Below are positions 49,205-60,477 of a stretch of 64,000 nt of DNA, piece by piece (position 1 is the first letter of the stretch; each line of letters starts with the position of its first letter). Below the pieces are notes generated by a model. It was not told the DNA's origin and searched no databases. It was given only the letters and a program-made list of their open reading frames with translations. Position numbers and translations under genes: made by a program. The DNA comes from Tomocerus qinae (Eukaryota; Arthropoda; Collembola; Entomobryomorpha; Tomoceridae). The stretch lies in contig CM034546.1 in NCBI GenBank assembly GCA_020055645.1, positions 31,744,001-31,808,000 of the forward strand, in the 5' to 3' direction.

Positions 49205-49960
49205 AGTAATAAAATTGCCTCCACTGTGTCAAACTGAGATTTGCAAAACAGACAGGAAAATAATTCAATATTTTTTCGGGCTTTGAAATGTACATAACCA
49301 AAAGCCAAATCAAAGTGTTTCAACTGAATACAGTGTATTGTATACCTTTCCAAGGTTTTGACGCACATTAAAACAAACAGGTTATTAAAATAAATTGTGG
49401 GAATTCCAATTTCTTGTTTTTTATTCTCTACGACAGATAACTAAATTTATCACTCAATTGCGCATTTAACCAATTATTGGAAAATGGAAAATAAATAGAC
49501 AGCGTTACTTCTTCAATTTTTGGTTTTCCTTGACATATTCATTTTATCACAAAAAGTGAGCCTGTAGAATTAAGCAGTCTGTTCATTTGGTTGTTGTTAA
49601 CTGTATACAATCAAAATATAATACCAAAGAATGCACACAGCTGATAATAAAATTAACTAAATCCGACTAAAACTCATACGTTTTAGTTATTACAGTTGTA
49701 ACATATAAAAATATTGGGTTACGAAGAACAGTCTTAAATGTAATCAAATAATCACCATAAAACCTTGAAGATAGCCAAAGCCACGTCAAAAATGATTTGA
49801 AAAAATGGAAATAGGCCTTCCATGTAAAATGATAACAAGAGAAAATTATATTGCTTAAGTTTTTTCGAATTTCTGTTCATTTTAATGGTGAATATTAATA
49901 TTTTGTTTTGCTTATTATTTTGATGTACCTCATACATATTTATATCGTCCAGTTAAAGAG
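49205..49960. repeat. Diverged direct duplication, copy 1
   Basis: Aligns with 54308-54995 over some 700 bases ('ctgtgtcaaact', 'ggttttgacgca', 'tcacaaaaagtgag', 'ccaaagaatgcac' shared). On the minus strand both copies contain a similar 'IYFNNLF...CVKTLER...HCI' reading, but copy 2 has a stop in it. It may be a relic gene or a non-coding repeat. Confidence 0.6.
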
Positions 49961-51190
49961 GACACATGTCGGAACGTGTGTACACAAAGTGGTCAACACG
50001 GGGACATCCAAAATTTTTAAAAGTATTTACAAATTACAACTATGAAAAATTATTCATCATGGTGAAATAAGATGAATCATGCACAGGGGGGAGCTTCTGT
50101 TACGGTTTTCCGCTCGTTTTAAAAATACCTTCGTTTAATTGATTCATATACCTTACTTAAATGTCACTATAATTTGCTTAATGACTACACAATTTCCAAA
50201 AATTTTTATTTGCGTGTTAGATAATGTTTACTTGTAAGGAAATACCCGTTAATTTTGCGAATTTATAAGTCGAAATTATTTTCACAGAAAATGTATTTTA
50301 AATAAAGCATTGCAAAACGGAAATATAAAGGCTTTGAAGTTAAGTTTTCACACAATTCCGTGGCCGTGGATATGTGAGCTTTGGAAATAGCTAAACATTG
50401 TAGGATAAATAAATCAAAATTTACATCGATTTACAGTTATTTTTAAGTATTTTACCCATCTTACCCGTTAAGGGATGACTGTTACCTATTTAGCTGTGTC
50501 CATGGACAAGGTTTTGAACCTCTACCCCAGTCAGGAGGTGGTGCTCATCTTTCCCATTTAAGAACTTTGTCTTCTTTTTTACCATAAGGCTGAAACTTTA
50601 TTGAGACTTCTTGCTCGCACCGTGCGCAAGCTAAAATTTTTATCATACACGTGGTTTTCCTGACAGACAGAAGACAGAAGGACAGACATACAGACGGACA
50701 CACAGACGGAGAAAAGAGCACATGTTCCTATATAGAGAAAATTATCTTCTCGGAAGGGTAACCTATACTTAAACTTGTCTTACCTGCAGTTTAAAAATAA
50801 CACCTTAGTCATACAATATTCATAATTATACAAGAACTAAGCCTCTTATTTAGCTTCAACAATAATTTTTTTAATGTCTAGCAGGTTTTAAAAAAATATG
50901 GGGCTTCAGATCCCTTGCTTCACTTTCTTCACTCTATCTGTTAATTCGGGTATAAATGATGTTATCGGTCTGTCGTCTGTCTACCTGGTAAAATATGAAA
51001 ATAACAATGAATAGACAGTTTATATAGACAAAGAAAAAGTTGACACCGCATAATTTTTATTGAACGTTTTAAGCAAACACTATTTTTCTTCTTCGTGTCG
51101 TCAAAGAAATTCGTTTTTGTGATTGCGTTTACTTACTAAACCAAAGTGTCGATTTGGTAATCATAAAATAAATACTATTGGAAGAAGTCT
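49961..51190. other. Intergenic stretch with a short simple repeat
   Basis: A degenerate 'acagacaga'-type simple repeat lies at about 50665-50715. Otherwise nothing supported. Confidence 0.5.
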
Positions 51191-51222
51191 AGTTTAATTA
51201 AATTTTTTGAACCTTATTTAAA

Positions 51223-52620
51223 ATGATTTCAAAATGCATGTTTCTAGCTCTAAAGTGGAACTTCAAGGTTTTTAGTTTCTTTTGGGCTGATTCCTTTTGA
51301 GTGGAACGACAATACTCATCTTCTGAGTTTATGCAAACAAAAATGGAAAGAAATTCTTCGCTGTAATAGCAGCGGGACATTTTCTAATACTGATTTACCT
51401 CATTTCTATAATTCTATTCAATATCGGCCATTTAAAACTGTTCAACAAAATAATGATACTTATAGAAATAATTATTTTCATAATCGCTACTGGTGCCAAC
51501 GTCTCGTTAATGCGTTTTGGAGTGCAAGACTATATTTCCCTTGTAAACGGTTGTATCAAAACAGATCAACGATTTTCACGTAAGCAAAGCATAAAATCAC
51601 ATATAAAAAACCTTTTATTGTTTATTATCTGCGTAAAAATGAATACGGCAATTTATTAATAACAAAAATACTAAAAACAAGTTATTGCTAAACCAAAAGT
51701 TCATTGATTCTCAAAGGTGTAAATGGAGGTGATAATTTCTAGAAAAACTGCCATTTTATATTTTCTTAGAATTTTCAAGGTACATAGTTTATACCTTATA
51801 GCGAAACAATGTATTTTTGGTTTAACGATACAAAAATAATTATTAAGGAATGGAAGATGAAATTGGTCTCAAACAACAGAAGCTCAAAACATTCGATTAT
51901 TTCGGAGCAGTAGTACTGGCTTTCCTCCCAAGTGAAATGGTAATCGGGACACTGATGGCGATTGGCGTCTTTTTGATGGGAAGAGAACCATATTTTTCGA
52001 TCGAACTACCTTACCAGATGGGAGAGACAATGACATCTCAAGAGATTATTAATCGTCTTGTAGTCTTCATCCTTTATCTTTTCTTGATGTTCACTCGAAA
52101 TTTTTCCTTAAGCGTCTACATCGTGTTTGGATCTATCGGCATTAAATTTCTAAATTACTGGACTGAGAAAATCCAAAATTATCGCTATAAGAGGGAGGCT
52201 GTTAAAATGCTGACCGAATTAAATATCTACATGATTTTCACAAACCAACATATGTCAGTATTCGTCCCACTACTCATCATAACTGGACATTATCTAATTG
52301 TCTTGACAATTTGTGGCACGGTTAAACTGAGATTAGCCATTGGAATGCCCCTCTATCTCATCATGCCTGCTGCGGCGACTTTGTGTTCTATCATAGCACA
52401 AATTCTGATTGCAGAAACAGGGCAGATGCACACAAACACCACAAAGTTCATATCATCATTACAATGCCACAGAGATGGAGAACTCAAACGTATTGCGAGA
52501 GGACTGCAACCGATTTCAATCCGAATCGGTCCATTTGGATTTATCGACCGAAGTTTCCTTCTTACCTATATTGCATCTATCATCGACAACGTTGTTAATA
52601 TTCTGATTTTTCTGTTTTAA
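51223..52620 (+). CDS. Multi-TM chemoreceptor-like protein (gustatory-receptor type), 5' part disturbed
   Basis: Exon 2 (51848-52620) is solid: 256 codons, about four to five membrane helices, ending 'YIASIIDNVVNILIFLF', a hydrophobic last helix with Asn pairs like arthropod gustatory-receptor-like proteins. It joins in phase to an upstream exon ending at 51579 (donor gtaagc), which encodes two helices (GHFLILIYLISIILF and ILIEIIIFIIATG). Further upstream a plausible N-terminus starts at 51223 (MISKCMFLALKWNFKVFSFF) and continues as 'FEWNDNTHLLSLCKQKW', but these pieces lie in different frames: one shift near the T-run at 51293-51297 and another near the A-run at 51340-51350. Either the start lies in another exon or there are two single-base indels. 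The ligand is unknown. Confidence 0.5.
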
Positions 52621-52892
52621 AAACTGAAAGTGTAATAATTAATTATTGTTAGAAATGGAATATATTTAATTGGTCATTTTTGTCCCTGAAAGTTCTTGAA
52701 AATGTTTTAATGAGCCAATTTTGATGATTTTCCTTAGAATATTTAAAAAGTCACTAAAACAATTCCACTGACTGACTGAAAGTATATACACTTATTTGAA
52801 AGAGTTAAAGATAATAAATTACTATTGATTGTCTAAATTATAATGACATTGGCCGCATTTTTTAAATTGTCACTCTCTTATATACATAAATA

Positions 52893-53253
52893 CAGGCATA
52901 CAGAAAATGTTTTTCTGCCCGGTAACCAAAATATTTTGGGCTTCCTTTTCGGGCAGCCAAAAAGCTGCCTGCCCGGTAACCAGGTTAGGGCAGCCAAAAA
53001 TCGTTGCCTGCCCGGTAACTACGTTAGGTCTTGGGTTCGAAAGTCCACATTTGTTATTATAAAATCTGTTTAGTCGGGCAGCGCTTCGCACTGCCTGTCC
53101 GTTTTTATCAAATTACGAGGGCTGCCTGCCCGATTTTACAAAATTACTGCCCGCCGGGCGGGCAGCGCTTCGCGCTGCCTGCCCGGTAACCAAATATTTT
53201 TTTTGCCTGCCCGGTAACGAGGTTACCGAAAAATTACATTTTCTGTATGCCTG
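52893..53253. mobile_element. hAT-type MITE, GC-rich interior
   Basis: The 8-bp duplication CATAAATA (52885-52892 and 53254-53261) flanks inverted ends CAGGCATACAGAAAATGT. The interior has repeated 'tgcccggtaac' and 'gggcagcgcttcgc.ctgcct' palindromes, far richer in GC than its surroundings. Non-autonomous. Confidence 0.85.
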
Positions 53254-53480
53254 CATAAATAAACATAACAATTAGTACATGTACCAAATCAACAATTGGG
53301 GGGACATCTTAAATTATTTTTGGTGACTTTTCAAATAACATAATCAAAAGTGACCAATTAAATCATTTTCAGGGACCTTTTTAAATTATTTTGGGGAGCA
53401 ATTAAATATCATCCGTTAGTAATTAATAATTTGTGCGATTTAATCAATCAAATTAATTTTTCTTAGTCTAAATATTCGAA

Positions 53481-54301
53481 TACCGTAATATTCGATATAA
53501 TTCCCCGCATCGAAATAGTTGCCCTACCGGGGAACTATATCGATTTTCCCCCGTAAATGTCAGCCTTTGAAACTATAATTCCCCATTTCGAAAAAATTCC
53601 CCGGTCAAAATTAGGGCATTTGGTACGTGTGCACTTACAGTAAAAGTACATGTGTACTAAAATAGAAAAGAAGCAAGAACTTTTGCATTAAAAGGTAGAA
53701 TAGTTGCAGTCCACAGTAAATCTGAAATGGCAGAAAGAGGAGACAAACGATCCTCCATCCGGGCACAATACAATGAATGGGTGACAACACCTGGAAGCAT
53801 TGAATTAATCAAAGGAGGAATAGCCTAGAATAACATTCCTACAGATGTAATAAAAAATTCCTTTTATTCTTGCGGAATTCTAATGCCGTGGATGGAAGTG
53901 AGGATCATTTGATCACCGCCTTTAAACCAGGCAAAGATTGCAGTGAAGGACTGGAAAGGTTAAAGCAGTGTAATCAATTTTCACACATGGAACAGCCATT
54001 GATTAACAAGGATGACATTTTGCTGCCCTCGGACGATGATGATATGATATGTATGTACATCTCACGGAACCTATGGACGCATTACTCTCCTCTGACGAAG
54101 AAAATTAATTACATTTTAATAAAACTTTTAAATTTTTCAAAAAAAATAATGCATTGATAATCCAATAAATATTGACTTTCACACTATAATTCCCCGTTTC
54201 GAAATAATTCCCCATCCGGGGAACTACATCGATTTTTCTTGCACAAAAAGTGGCCATGAAACTATAATTCTCGTGAGGTTTTTAATTCGATTATTACGGT
54301 A
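53481..54301 (+). mobile_element. pogo/Tigger-like DNA transposon remnant
   Basis: Ends TACCGTAATATTCGA and the inverse of TACCGTAATAATCGA include TA as the likely target site. Inside, 53727-54060 reads like the C-terminal part of a pogo-type DDE transposase: 'RAQYNEWVTTPGSIELIKGG', then 'PTDVIKNSFYSCGILNA' and 'DGSEDHLI', the usual Phe-x-x-Cys-Gly-Ile...Asp-Gly-Ser-Glu-Asp end. A stop splits these two parts, and the catalytic core and DNA-binding domain are missing. Inverted 'attccccg...ccggggaact' repeats flank the remnant. Internally deleted and inactive. Confidence 0.65.
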
Positions 54302-54307
54302 ATAACA

Positions 54308-54995
54308 ATATTGTCTTTACTGTGTCAAACTAAGATTGACAAAAAATAGTTAAATAGCGATTTCTGGGTTTGAAATGTAGATAGCCAAAGCGAGGTGTTC
54401 GTTGTGCCAGTTATATACAGTGCAAGGAACGCCTTTCTAAGGTTTTGACGCAGATTGAACCAAACAGATTATTAAAATAAATATTGGGGCTCCAATTTCT
54501 TGGTTTTTCTTCCCTATGGCAGATAAAGAAATCCATCACTAAATTGCGCTTTTATTCAATTATTACATAATGGCAAATAAATAGACATCGTTACTTCTAG
54601 AATTTTTTCCTATACATAAATTTATTTTATCACAAAAAGTGAGTCTGTAGAATTGAGCAGTCAGTAGTCACTCCGTTCGGCTGTTAGCTCTGTACAATAA
54701 TAATTATGCCAAAGAATGCACAAATCAAATTAATTAAAACCGAAAAACTCAGTCTTTAAATGTAGTAAAATCACCAAAACACTGAAAGATACCCAAAGCA
54801 AAGGTTAAAATAAGGTAAAGTAAAATAGAGATATGCATAAAGGTGTTTCCTTCAATGTAAAATGACAAATAGTATTGCGTTTCAAATCAACTGTAAGTGC
54901 AAATTCAATTTTTTTCGAATTTCAGTTGGTTTTGTTGGTGAACATTTATAAATTACTTTTATTGTTGATATACCGAATATTTTAGTCAATTTAAG
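54308..54995. repeat. Diverged direct duplication, copy 2
   Basis: Counterpart of 49205-49960, placed directly after the pogo-like remnant. The 5.1-kb spacing suggests duplication of the locus that holds the tetraspan and chemoreceptor genes, or a dispersed repeat. Confidence 0.6.
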
Positions 54996-55259
54996 TGTCT
55001 CGTTATGATTTATAATTTTGGTTTAAAAAAGCAATTCTATTCGGAATAACACGCCATAATTACATGTTTATTACATTAATGTAGCAATTGGTTCACTGGC
55101 TATGGGTATGAAGATGTGCGGAAATAATTTTACCTGGAATTCTATCACATTCTTATGCTTTATATGTGTATATAAATATATCACTCACTGAAACAAGCAA
55201 TAGGATATAAGATATGGTCTCCATTACCAAGTCACTTAGCGATTTATTTCGGTAGGTTT

Positions 55260-55678
55260 ATTTTCATAGTAGTTTGTTTACTTTTCACTCTATAGAATTA
55301 TACCACGAATCTGTTTTTATCAGCCCCATTCCATTATGTTAGGTTAATGTAAGAAACTTATGTCAAGTCTCTCTTATTTATATTACTACTGGTATTTCAT
55401 GTACAAAGGAAAGTGATATGTACTATGCCTATATTTATCACCAATGTCTTGAAAGTCGTAAATAAATGAATGAAACAATGTCAAACAAGCGGAATTCTAT
55501 GAACACTAGTCTACAGTTCATATTTATTTTTACAATGTTTTGAAATCGTCGCTATGACCCATAAGGAGGTGAAATTATGGTATGGTATATATAATTTGTC
55601 TGTACTAACTCTGCTCTACAGTTTCTTGGGACATTTTATCAGGTTACTTTAACTTGTGGTGACAAAGGAGATTTAAAG
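55260..55678 (+). repeat. Upstream region of the ionotropic receptor gene, repeated downstream
   Basis: Pieces such as 'ttttcactctatag.attat', 'catatttat.tttacaatgtt' and 'ctctacag.....attttat' recur, diverged and in the same order, at about 58165-58920. The region holds the presumed promoter and 5' UTR of the gene starting at 55679; no clear TATA box. Confidence 0.55.
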
Positions 55679-57716
55679 ATGGTTGCGTATTCCTTAAGCT
55701 TTGTATTTGGCGTGATTTTTGTTTTATTCCGGTATGGCCACTGCATTCCGAATTTGAATTCTTACAGAAATTGCGATTTCAACCTTATAAATTCTGAATA
55801 CTCTGTGTGGGCGACAGAGTTCTTGCTGGAAAATCAACACTCACAGCCGTGGACAGTTGCCAGCTATGATTACGACAAATACCTTTTAGGTCCCGATAAA
55901 TACCATCCTCGAGATTTATCAAAGAATAAGTGCATTGTAAATATTCTGATGGAACCTTATTTTTCGCTACATGCAGTAGGAGATTATTTTGGTCAGGAAG
56001 TGAATCGTCGTCCTTCTACTTTCATAATAATCTACAGAAATAGGGAAGTGAAATGGATGAGAGAAGAATGGCAGTATAATGCCCAGCTTGAATTGATTTG
56101 TCCACTATTTGTATTGGTCATTCATAGTGCAACTCGTCATTCAGTGTACACCGGACATCTCTACAAGTATGAATGGTTATACTTAGACACAGAAATCTTC
56201 GACGAAAATTGGGAAAGGGTGTGGTACTCTTTGAACGGAAATTTGCATGGCACTGTTATAGGAAGTTTTAATATAAACTTCGCTTCTCGTTATCCTAGTC
56301 CTTTTTTAATTGTCAAAAGCTCTGCATATTCAGTAATGAAAGTATTAGGTAAGAAGATATTCCAACCTTCATACAGTGTTGTAGGAATAATGTCTGAAAG
56401 ATTAAATTTTACAGCTGTTTTTGCGAGAAGTGTAACAGCTTTCAGAACTCGCAGACTACTCTGCGGATACATTGGAATGTCAGATATAAGAACAGGTGCA
56501 TTCGACTACGATTGGGATGTAACGATATTTATTGAGCCAATGTTAGAAGAGGTTGCTGTCTACTGCCAGGCTAAAAATGAAATGATTGCAGTATCGTTAG
56601 CAGTTTTAGTTCAGAATACTTTTGATGATCCTTGCTGGATTCTTATTTTGACTTTGTTTCCAATTTCGTTGCTCATTTTAACATTCAGTTCGACCAAGAT
56701 TTCCGTCAGACAAAAATTTCATTGGATTACAATATCCTTAATATCTGTTCTTTTGGACCAGTCAGTTTATATGAACAGAAAGAGAATTCTCTACTTGATA
56801 GTAGTAACCATGGGATTCGTAATCACGATTTTGTATGGGACGTGGATAACTAGCGAAATTGTTGTGCCACTAGACATAAAACAATTTGAGGACGTTTTCG
56901 ACCTCTTCAATAATGATTACAAGGAATTAGTGCAGAGAGACAGTCGAATTCAATTGATTGGGAGTCATATTCATTTTTATACAAAATACAATTTATTGGA
57001 TAAAAATGAATTCCACCGTTTATATTTACGACTGGGAAATAGAAAACCCGGCTAAAAATTTTGGAGACGATGCAATTACTCCAGCAGGTGTATCATTGAA
57101 ATTGTTGACTAATTATACATTGAAAATATTTTCCTTTTCACCTATCCACGATATTCAATATCGTGCAGCTATGTTTCCGGAAATAAACTCTGTTGATGCA
57201 GTTTGTAAGACTACGAAATCATCCGTCTTTATAAGACAGGAAACATCCACATTTCAATTTTGTTACCGCTACAATTTTCAATATTATTACCAACGGATGA
57301 GAGAAGAGGGATTTCTAAAATACTGGGAAGATCAATATAACTATCGAAGAAATCTGCCAGATATGCATCCATATTTCAAAACGAAGTTCGATGAAAGCCT
57401 AGATGTCCCCATAAGTCTTAATATGAAAATCCAGGCAATTTTTATTCTGTGTGGTTATCTCATTCTAGCAGCCGCACTATTATTATTTCTAGAAGTCATT
57501 TTTCATAAATTAGTTTCCTTCCAACTTTTGAAACTTTATTTCCGCAAAATATTTTACTCAATTTCTGTATGTTTCACTTCATTTCTAAATCACCCCATAG
57601 AAACAATTAAACATTCAATCACGTTATGCTCGGATATGGTAGGGTCTTGGAAATGTTTTAAAAGAAATTATCAAGTATCAATTGACGCAAATCAAATTTT
57701 TGTGCGCAGGAAGTAG
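55679..57716 (+). CDS. Divergent ionotropic receptor (IR) gene with one frameshift
   Basis: A single exon of about 680 codons, if one frame change within about 56958-57053 is allowed. The first frame gives 458 codons to 57055 and the second runs to the stop at 57716. A signal peptide (SLSFVFGVIFVLF) and a long extracellular region come first. TM1 is 'CWILILTLFPISLLILTF', then a pore-like loop 'FHWITISLISVLLD', then TM2 'ILYLIVVTMGFVITILYG' running into 'TWITSEIVVPL', where glutamate receptors have SYTANLAAF. The second ligand-binding half follows in the other frame, and TM3 'IQAIFILCGYLILAAALLLF' plus a basic tail ends it. This is the order of IR-type chemosensory ion channels. The glutamate-binding residues are not conserved, as in many divergent IRs. 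It is intact except at this one place, so an assembly indel or a recent mutation both fit. Confidence 0.65.
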
Positions 57717-59047
57717 TTGGTTTTTATAATTGTCAGTATAGGAAAACATAGTATATAACATAAATGCGCTTTAAGGAACTGACCACCACAATGTAAAAAT
57801 ATATTATCTTTATTTTATTGTATTTTATTAATAGACTCTGTCTGAGCAATCGGACATCACAAACTCAATGAAAAAAATAAATGCCTAATAATAACTAGCA
57901 AATATTGTTGTTTGGTACCTGTATAATAAAATATTTCTACTCAATATAAAATTGAATATTATTACTATCAATTTATTGGATTTGTACATACTTAAAAATC
58001 AAAAAAAGACTTCTGTTTTATACGTAATAAATCTCGAAGCGCTTGTACTCTTTAAATTCTATCTCATTTTTATCGTTTACAGTCATTACGAGGAAAGGTA
58101 TAATCTGGTCATATACAAATAGGCCTTTGAAACGTCTACGTCGGTCGATGATCCATATTAAAAGTTATTTTCACTCTATAGTATTATGCCATGAATCCGA
58201 TTTTATTGGCCGCATTCATTTATCTTATAGGTTTATACATGACACCATTATCAAGTGTGTAAGGAAAATCCTACACACACGTTGGTCCACCCCTTTCGCA
58301 CCCAAAGTACACCACATTTACCTAACTGATTTAATTCCCTTCTATCCAAATGAACCGAACCCTGATAAGTCCTGACACCTGAGAGGAGAATATAACTTAA
58401 GTTTCCTCAGACTCGCGTCACGATTCATTTCTCTTTTCTAATTATTCTCATTGCCAACAACTATTCAGTCTAATACTCAATAAAGTCGTACAGTCCACTA
58501 AACCTACTCTGAATTGTACACTACTATAACCTTTAATCACCGAATACGAACGCATGTCCTTCTCTCACCTCATCTCTTCAATCTTATCATACTCTGTATC
58601 TCACTTCCCGAACCTAGCAGGTTTGCTCTCCCTTTGTCCTAAAATTGTGGGCCAAACCCTCTACAAGATTCGCTTGGGCACATTGGTATACCAAATACAA
58701 GGAGTTTTCCACCTATTTCTTCGAAATATAGACTTGTAATTCAATAAATAAAATATTATTAAGCCGAATGTGATAAGCTCTACATTCCATATTTACTTTA
58801 CAATGTTTCGGAGTTCGTTTCCGTAGCTGCTCGATTCCTAAACACGTACCTATATTAAGTAAATATTAGAGCCTTTGCTAAATCCACTCTACAGCATTTT
58901 ATTACGAATTATCAGGGTAATTTAACGTATGCCCATATAAAGATTGAAATTGGCTGAATTTTCGCTAGCCTTTACTTTATATTTATTCGTGATTTAAATA
59001 AATACATAATACAGTATCAAACTCATAAATTGTGGATAGGGTTCACC
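57717..59047 (+). other. 3' flank with a relic copy of the IR upstream region
   Basis: The part at about 58165-58940 resembles 55284-55680 in order and includes a match to the sequence just before the IR start codon, but no receptor ORF follows. This suggests the remains of a tandem duplicate of the IR gene, now lost or interrupted by the MULE-like element. Confidence 0.45.
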
Positions 59048-60007
59048 GGGTAAATAGAAAAAGGTTTTTAGTCAATAAAAAAAGGCTTTTAGTAAATAGT
59101 CCAACGGTCCATAAAAAAAAGTAACTGGGTTAATAAAAAAAGTACGAAAGTCAATAGAAAGAGTACAAAGGTCAATAATTAGAATGATTTTATTTAGTCA
59201 ATAACAAATCATAATTATAATAACAAATGAGAACTTTGAATGCTTTTTATAGTTAGTCAAAATTAAATTGCATACTTTTTTGAAGATCGGTGAAAGAACA
59301 ACAAGCTTTCTTTTTCGAGGGCACTTTTTGTTGCCCTTACAGTAAATATAAATTACTTTTCCGCCTTGATTAAAATTTTTGTATAGGGCAGTCCAGTCAT
59401 CTTTTATGTCCAATGAAGCCTCTTCTTCGGTTTTATACTTTTTTATACGCCACTTAATTCCGTTTTCTTTGGAATTTGTGTATGTTTCTGAATTACTAGA
59501 GTCGTAAATAAGCTGAGTAGACATTTTTTTAAACTAACAGTCAGCCCAGACTGCCTTAACACAAATGAAATAATTTAATAGCATAGGTAAGCTCTTTTCT
59601 ACAATTGATATGAAATTCATGCAAGGTACTTTACACATCTTATTATATTATAGGAATCGTATGACTAAGAACTCGACTTATGCCTGGACGTATGCAGCCC
59701 AGAGTAGGTTTAATAACTCATATACTCAAGCTTAACTCATATGATACAATGGTATTGTCTAATTTAAATACTTAATTAAATGTTGATTTAATTTTGACTA
59801 ACTATAAAAATCATTCAAAGTTCTCATTTGTTATTATAATTATGATTTGTTATTGGCTAAATAAAATCATTCTAATTATTGACCTTTGTACTCTTTCTAT
59901 TGACTTTCGTACTTTTTTTTATTGACCCAGTTACTTCTTTTTATGGACCGTTGGACTATTTACTAAAAGCCTTTTTTTATTGACTAAAAACCTTTTTCTA
60001 TTTACCC
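59048..60007. mobile_element. MULE-like element with about 220-bp inverted repeats
   Basis: Arms 59048-59269 and about 59786-60007 are near-perfect inverted copies beginning GGGTAAATAGAAAAAGG. The centre has a small minus-strand frame (59524-59198). Long terminal inverted repeats plus a FLYWCH/WRKY-like zinc-binding fragment fit a non-autonomous Mutator-like element. A target duplication is not clear. Confidence 0.6.
59198..59524 (-). CDS. Small zinc-binding-domain ORF inside the MULE-like element
   Basis: 108 codons, starting MSTQLIYDSS. 'WTALYKNFNQGGKVIYIYC' followed by 'KGNKKCPRKRKLV' resembles the FLYWCH/WRKY-type fold often found at the N-terminus of MULE transposases (aromatic, Cys, basic tail), but the His ligands are not apparent. 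The 3' end runs into the left inverted arm, so the last roughly 24 residues are arm sequence. It may be the truncated start of a transposase gene; no catalytic domain follows. Confidence 0.4.
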   Translation of the reverse strand: MSTQLIYDSSNSETYTNSKENGIKWRIKKYKTEEEASLDIKDDWTALYKNFNQGGKVIYIYCKGNKKCPRKRKLVVLSPIFKKVCNLILTNYKKHSKFSFVIIIMICY

Positions 60008-60477
60008 ATAAACCTTTACCCATAAATCGTTTCACCTTCTGTCTGTGTTCTCACATACGTGAAGAAATAATACTATAATAGTAAATATGTATATATAGGT
60101 ATTTTATATTACATGCATATGTTTATAAGTATTATAATAACGATATTTATACCTCATACCACAAGTATAATGTATTTATTTATATGTCTATGTTCTACAT
60201 TTAGTCCACTTTTTAGAATTCACTGCTGCATGATAATTTAGCTGCTTAATGAAGTAGTAACTTTAAAATAAAGTGCTGAATAACAGGAAATTGGATTTCT
60301 AATTCTTATTTATTTATTTATTTATTTACATAAGTATCAGCTTCCTTCGCTAGAAGGCAGTTAAGCTGGGACTAAAACTTACATTATACTAATTATTAAT
60401 TAATTAATAGCAGTAGAACATTTTGCAATCAATATATTCAGTTAAATTGTATAGTATATTATAAACATTTCATTAGT

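Noticed and set aside
50665-50715. Regulatory repeat upstream of the chemoreceptor
   Set aside because: Only a degenerate 'acagacaga' simple repeat with no positional logic.
57035-57060. Programmed ribosomal frameshift in the IR gene
   Set aside because: No slippery heptamer with a downstream structure is evident, and IR genes are not known to use one. An indel is simpler.
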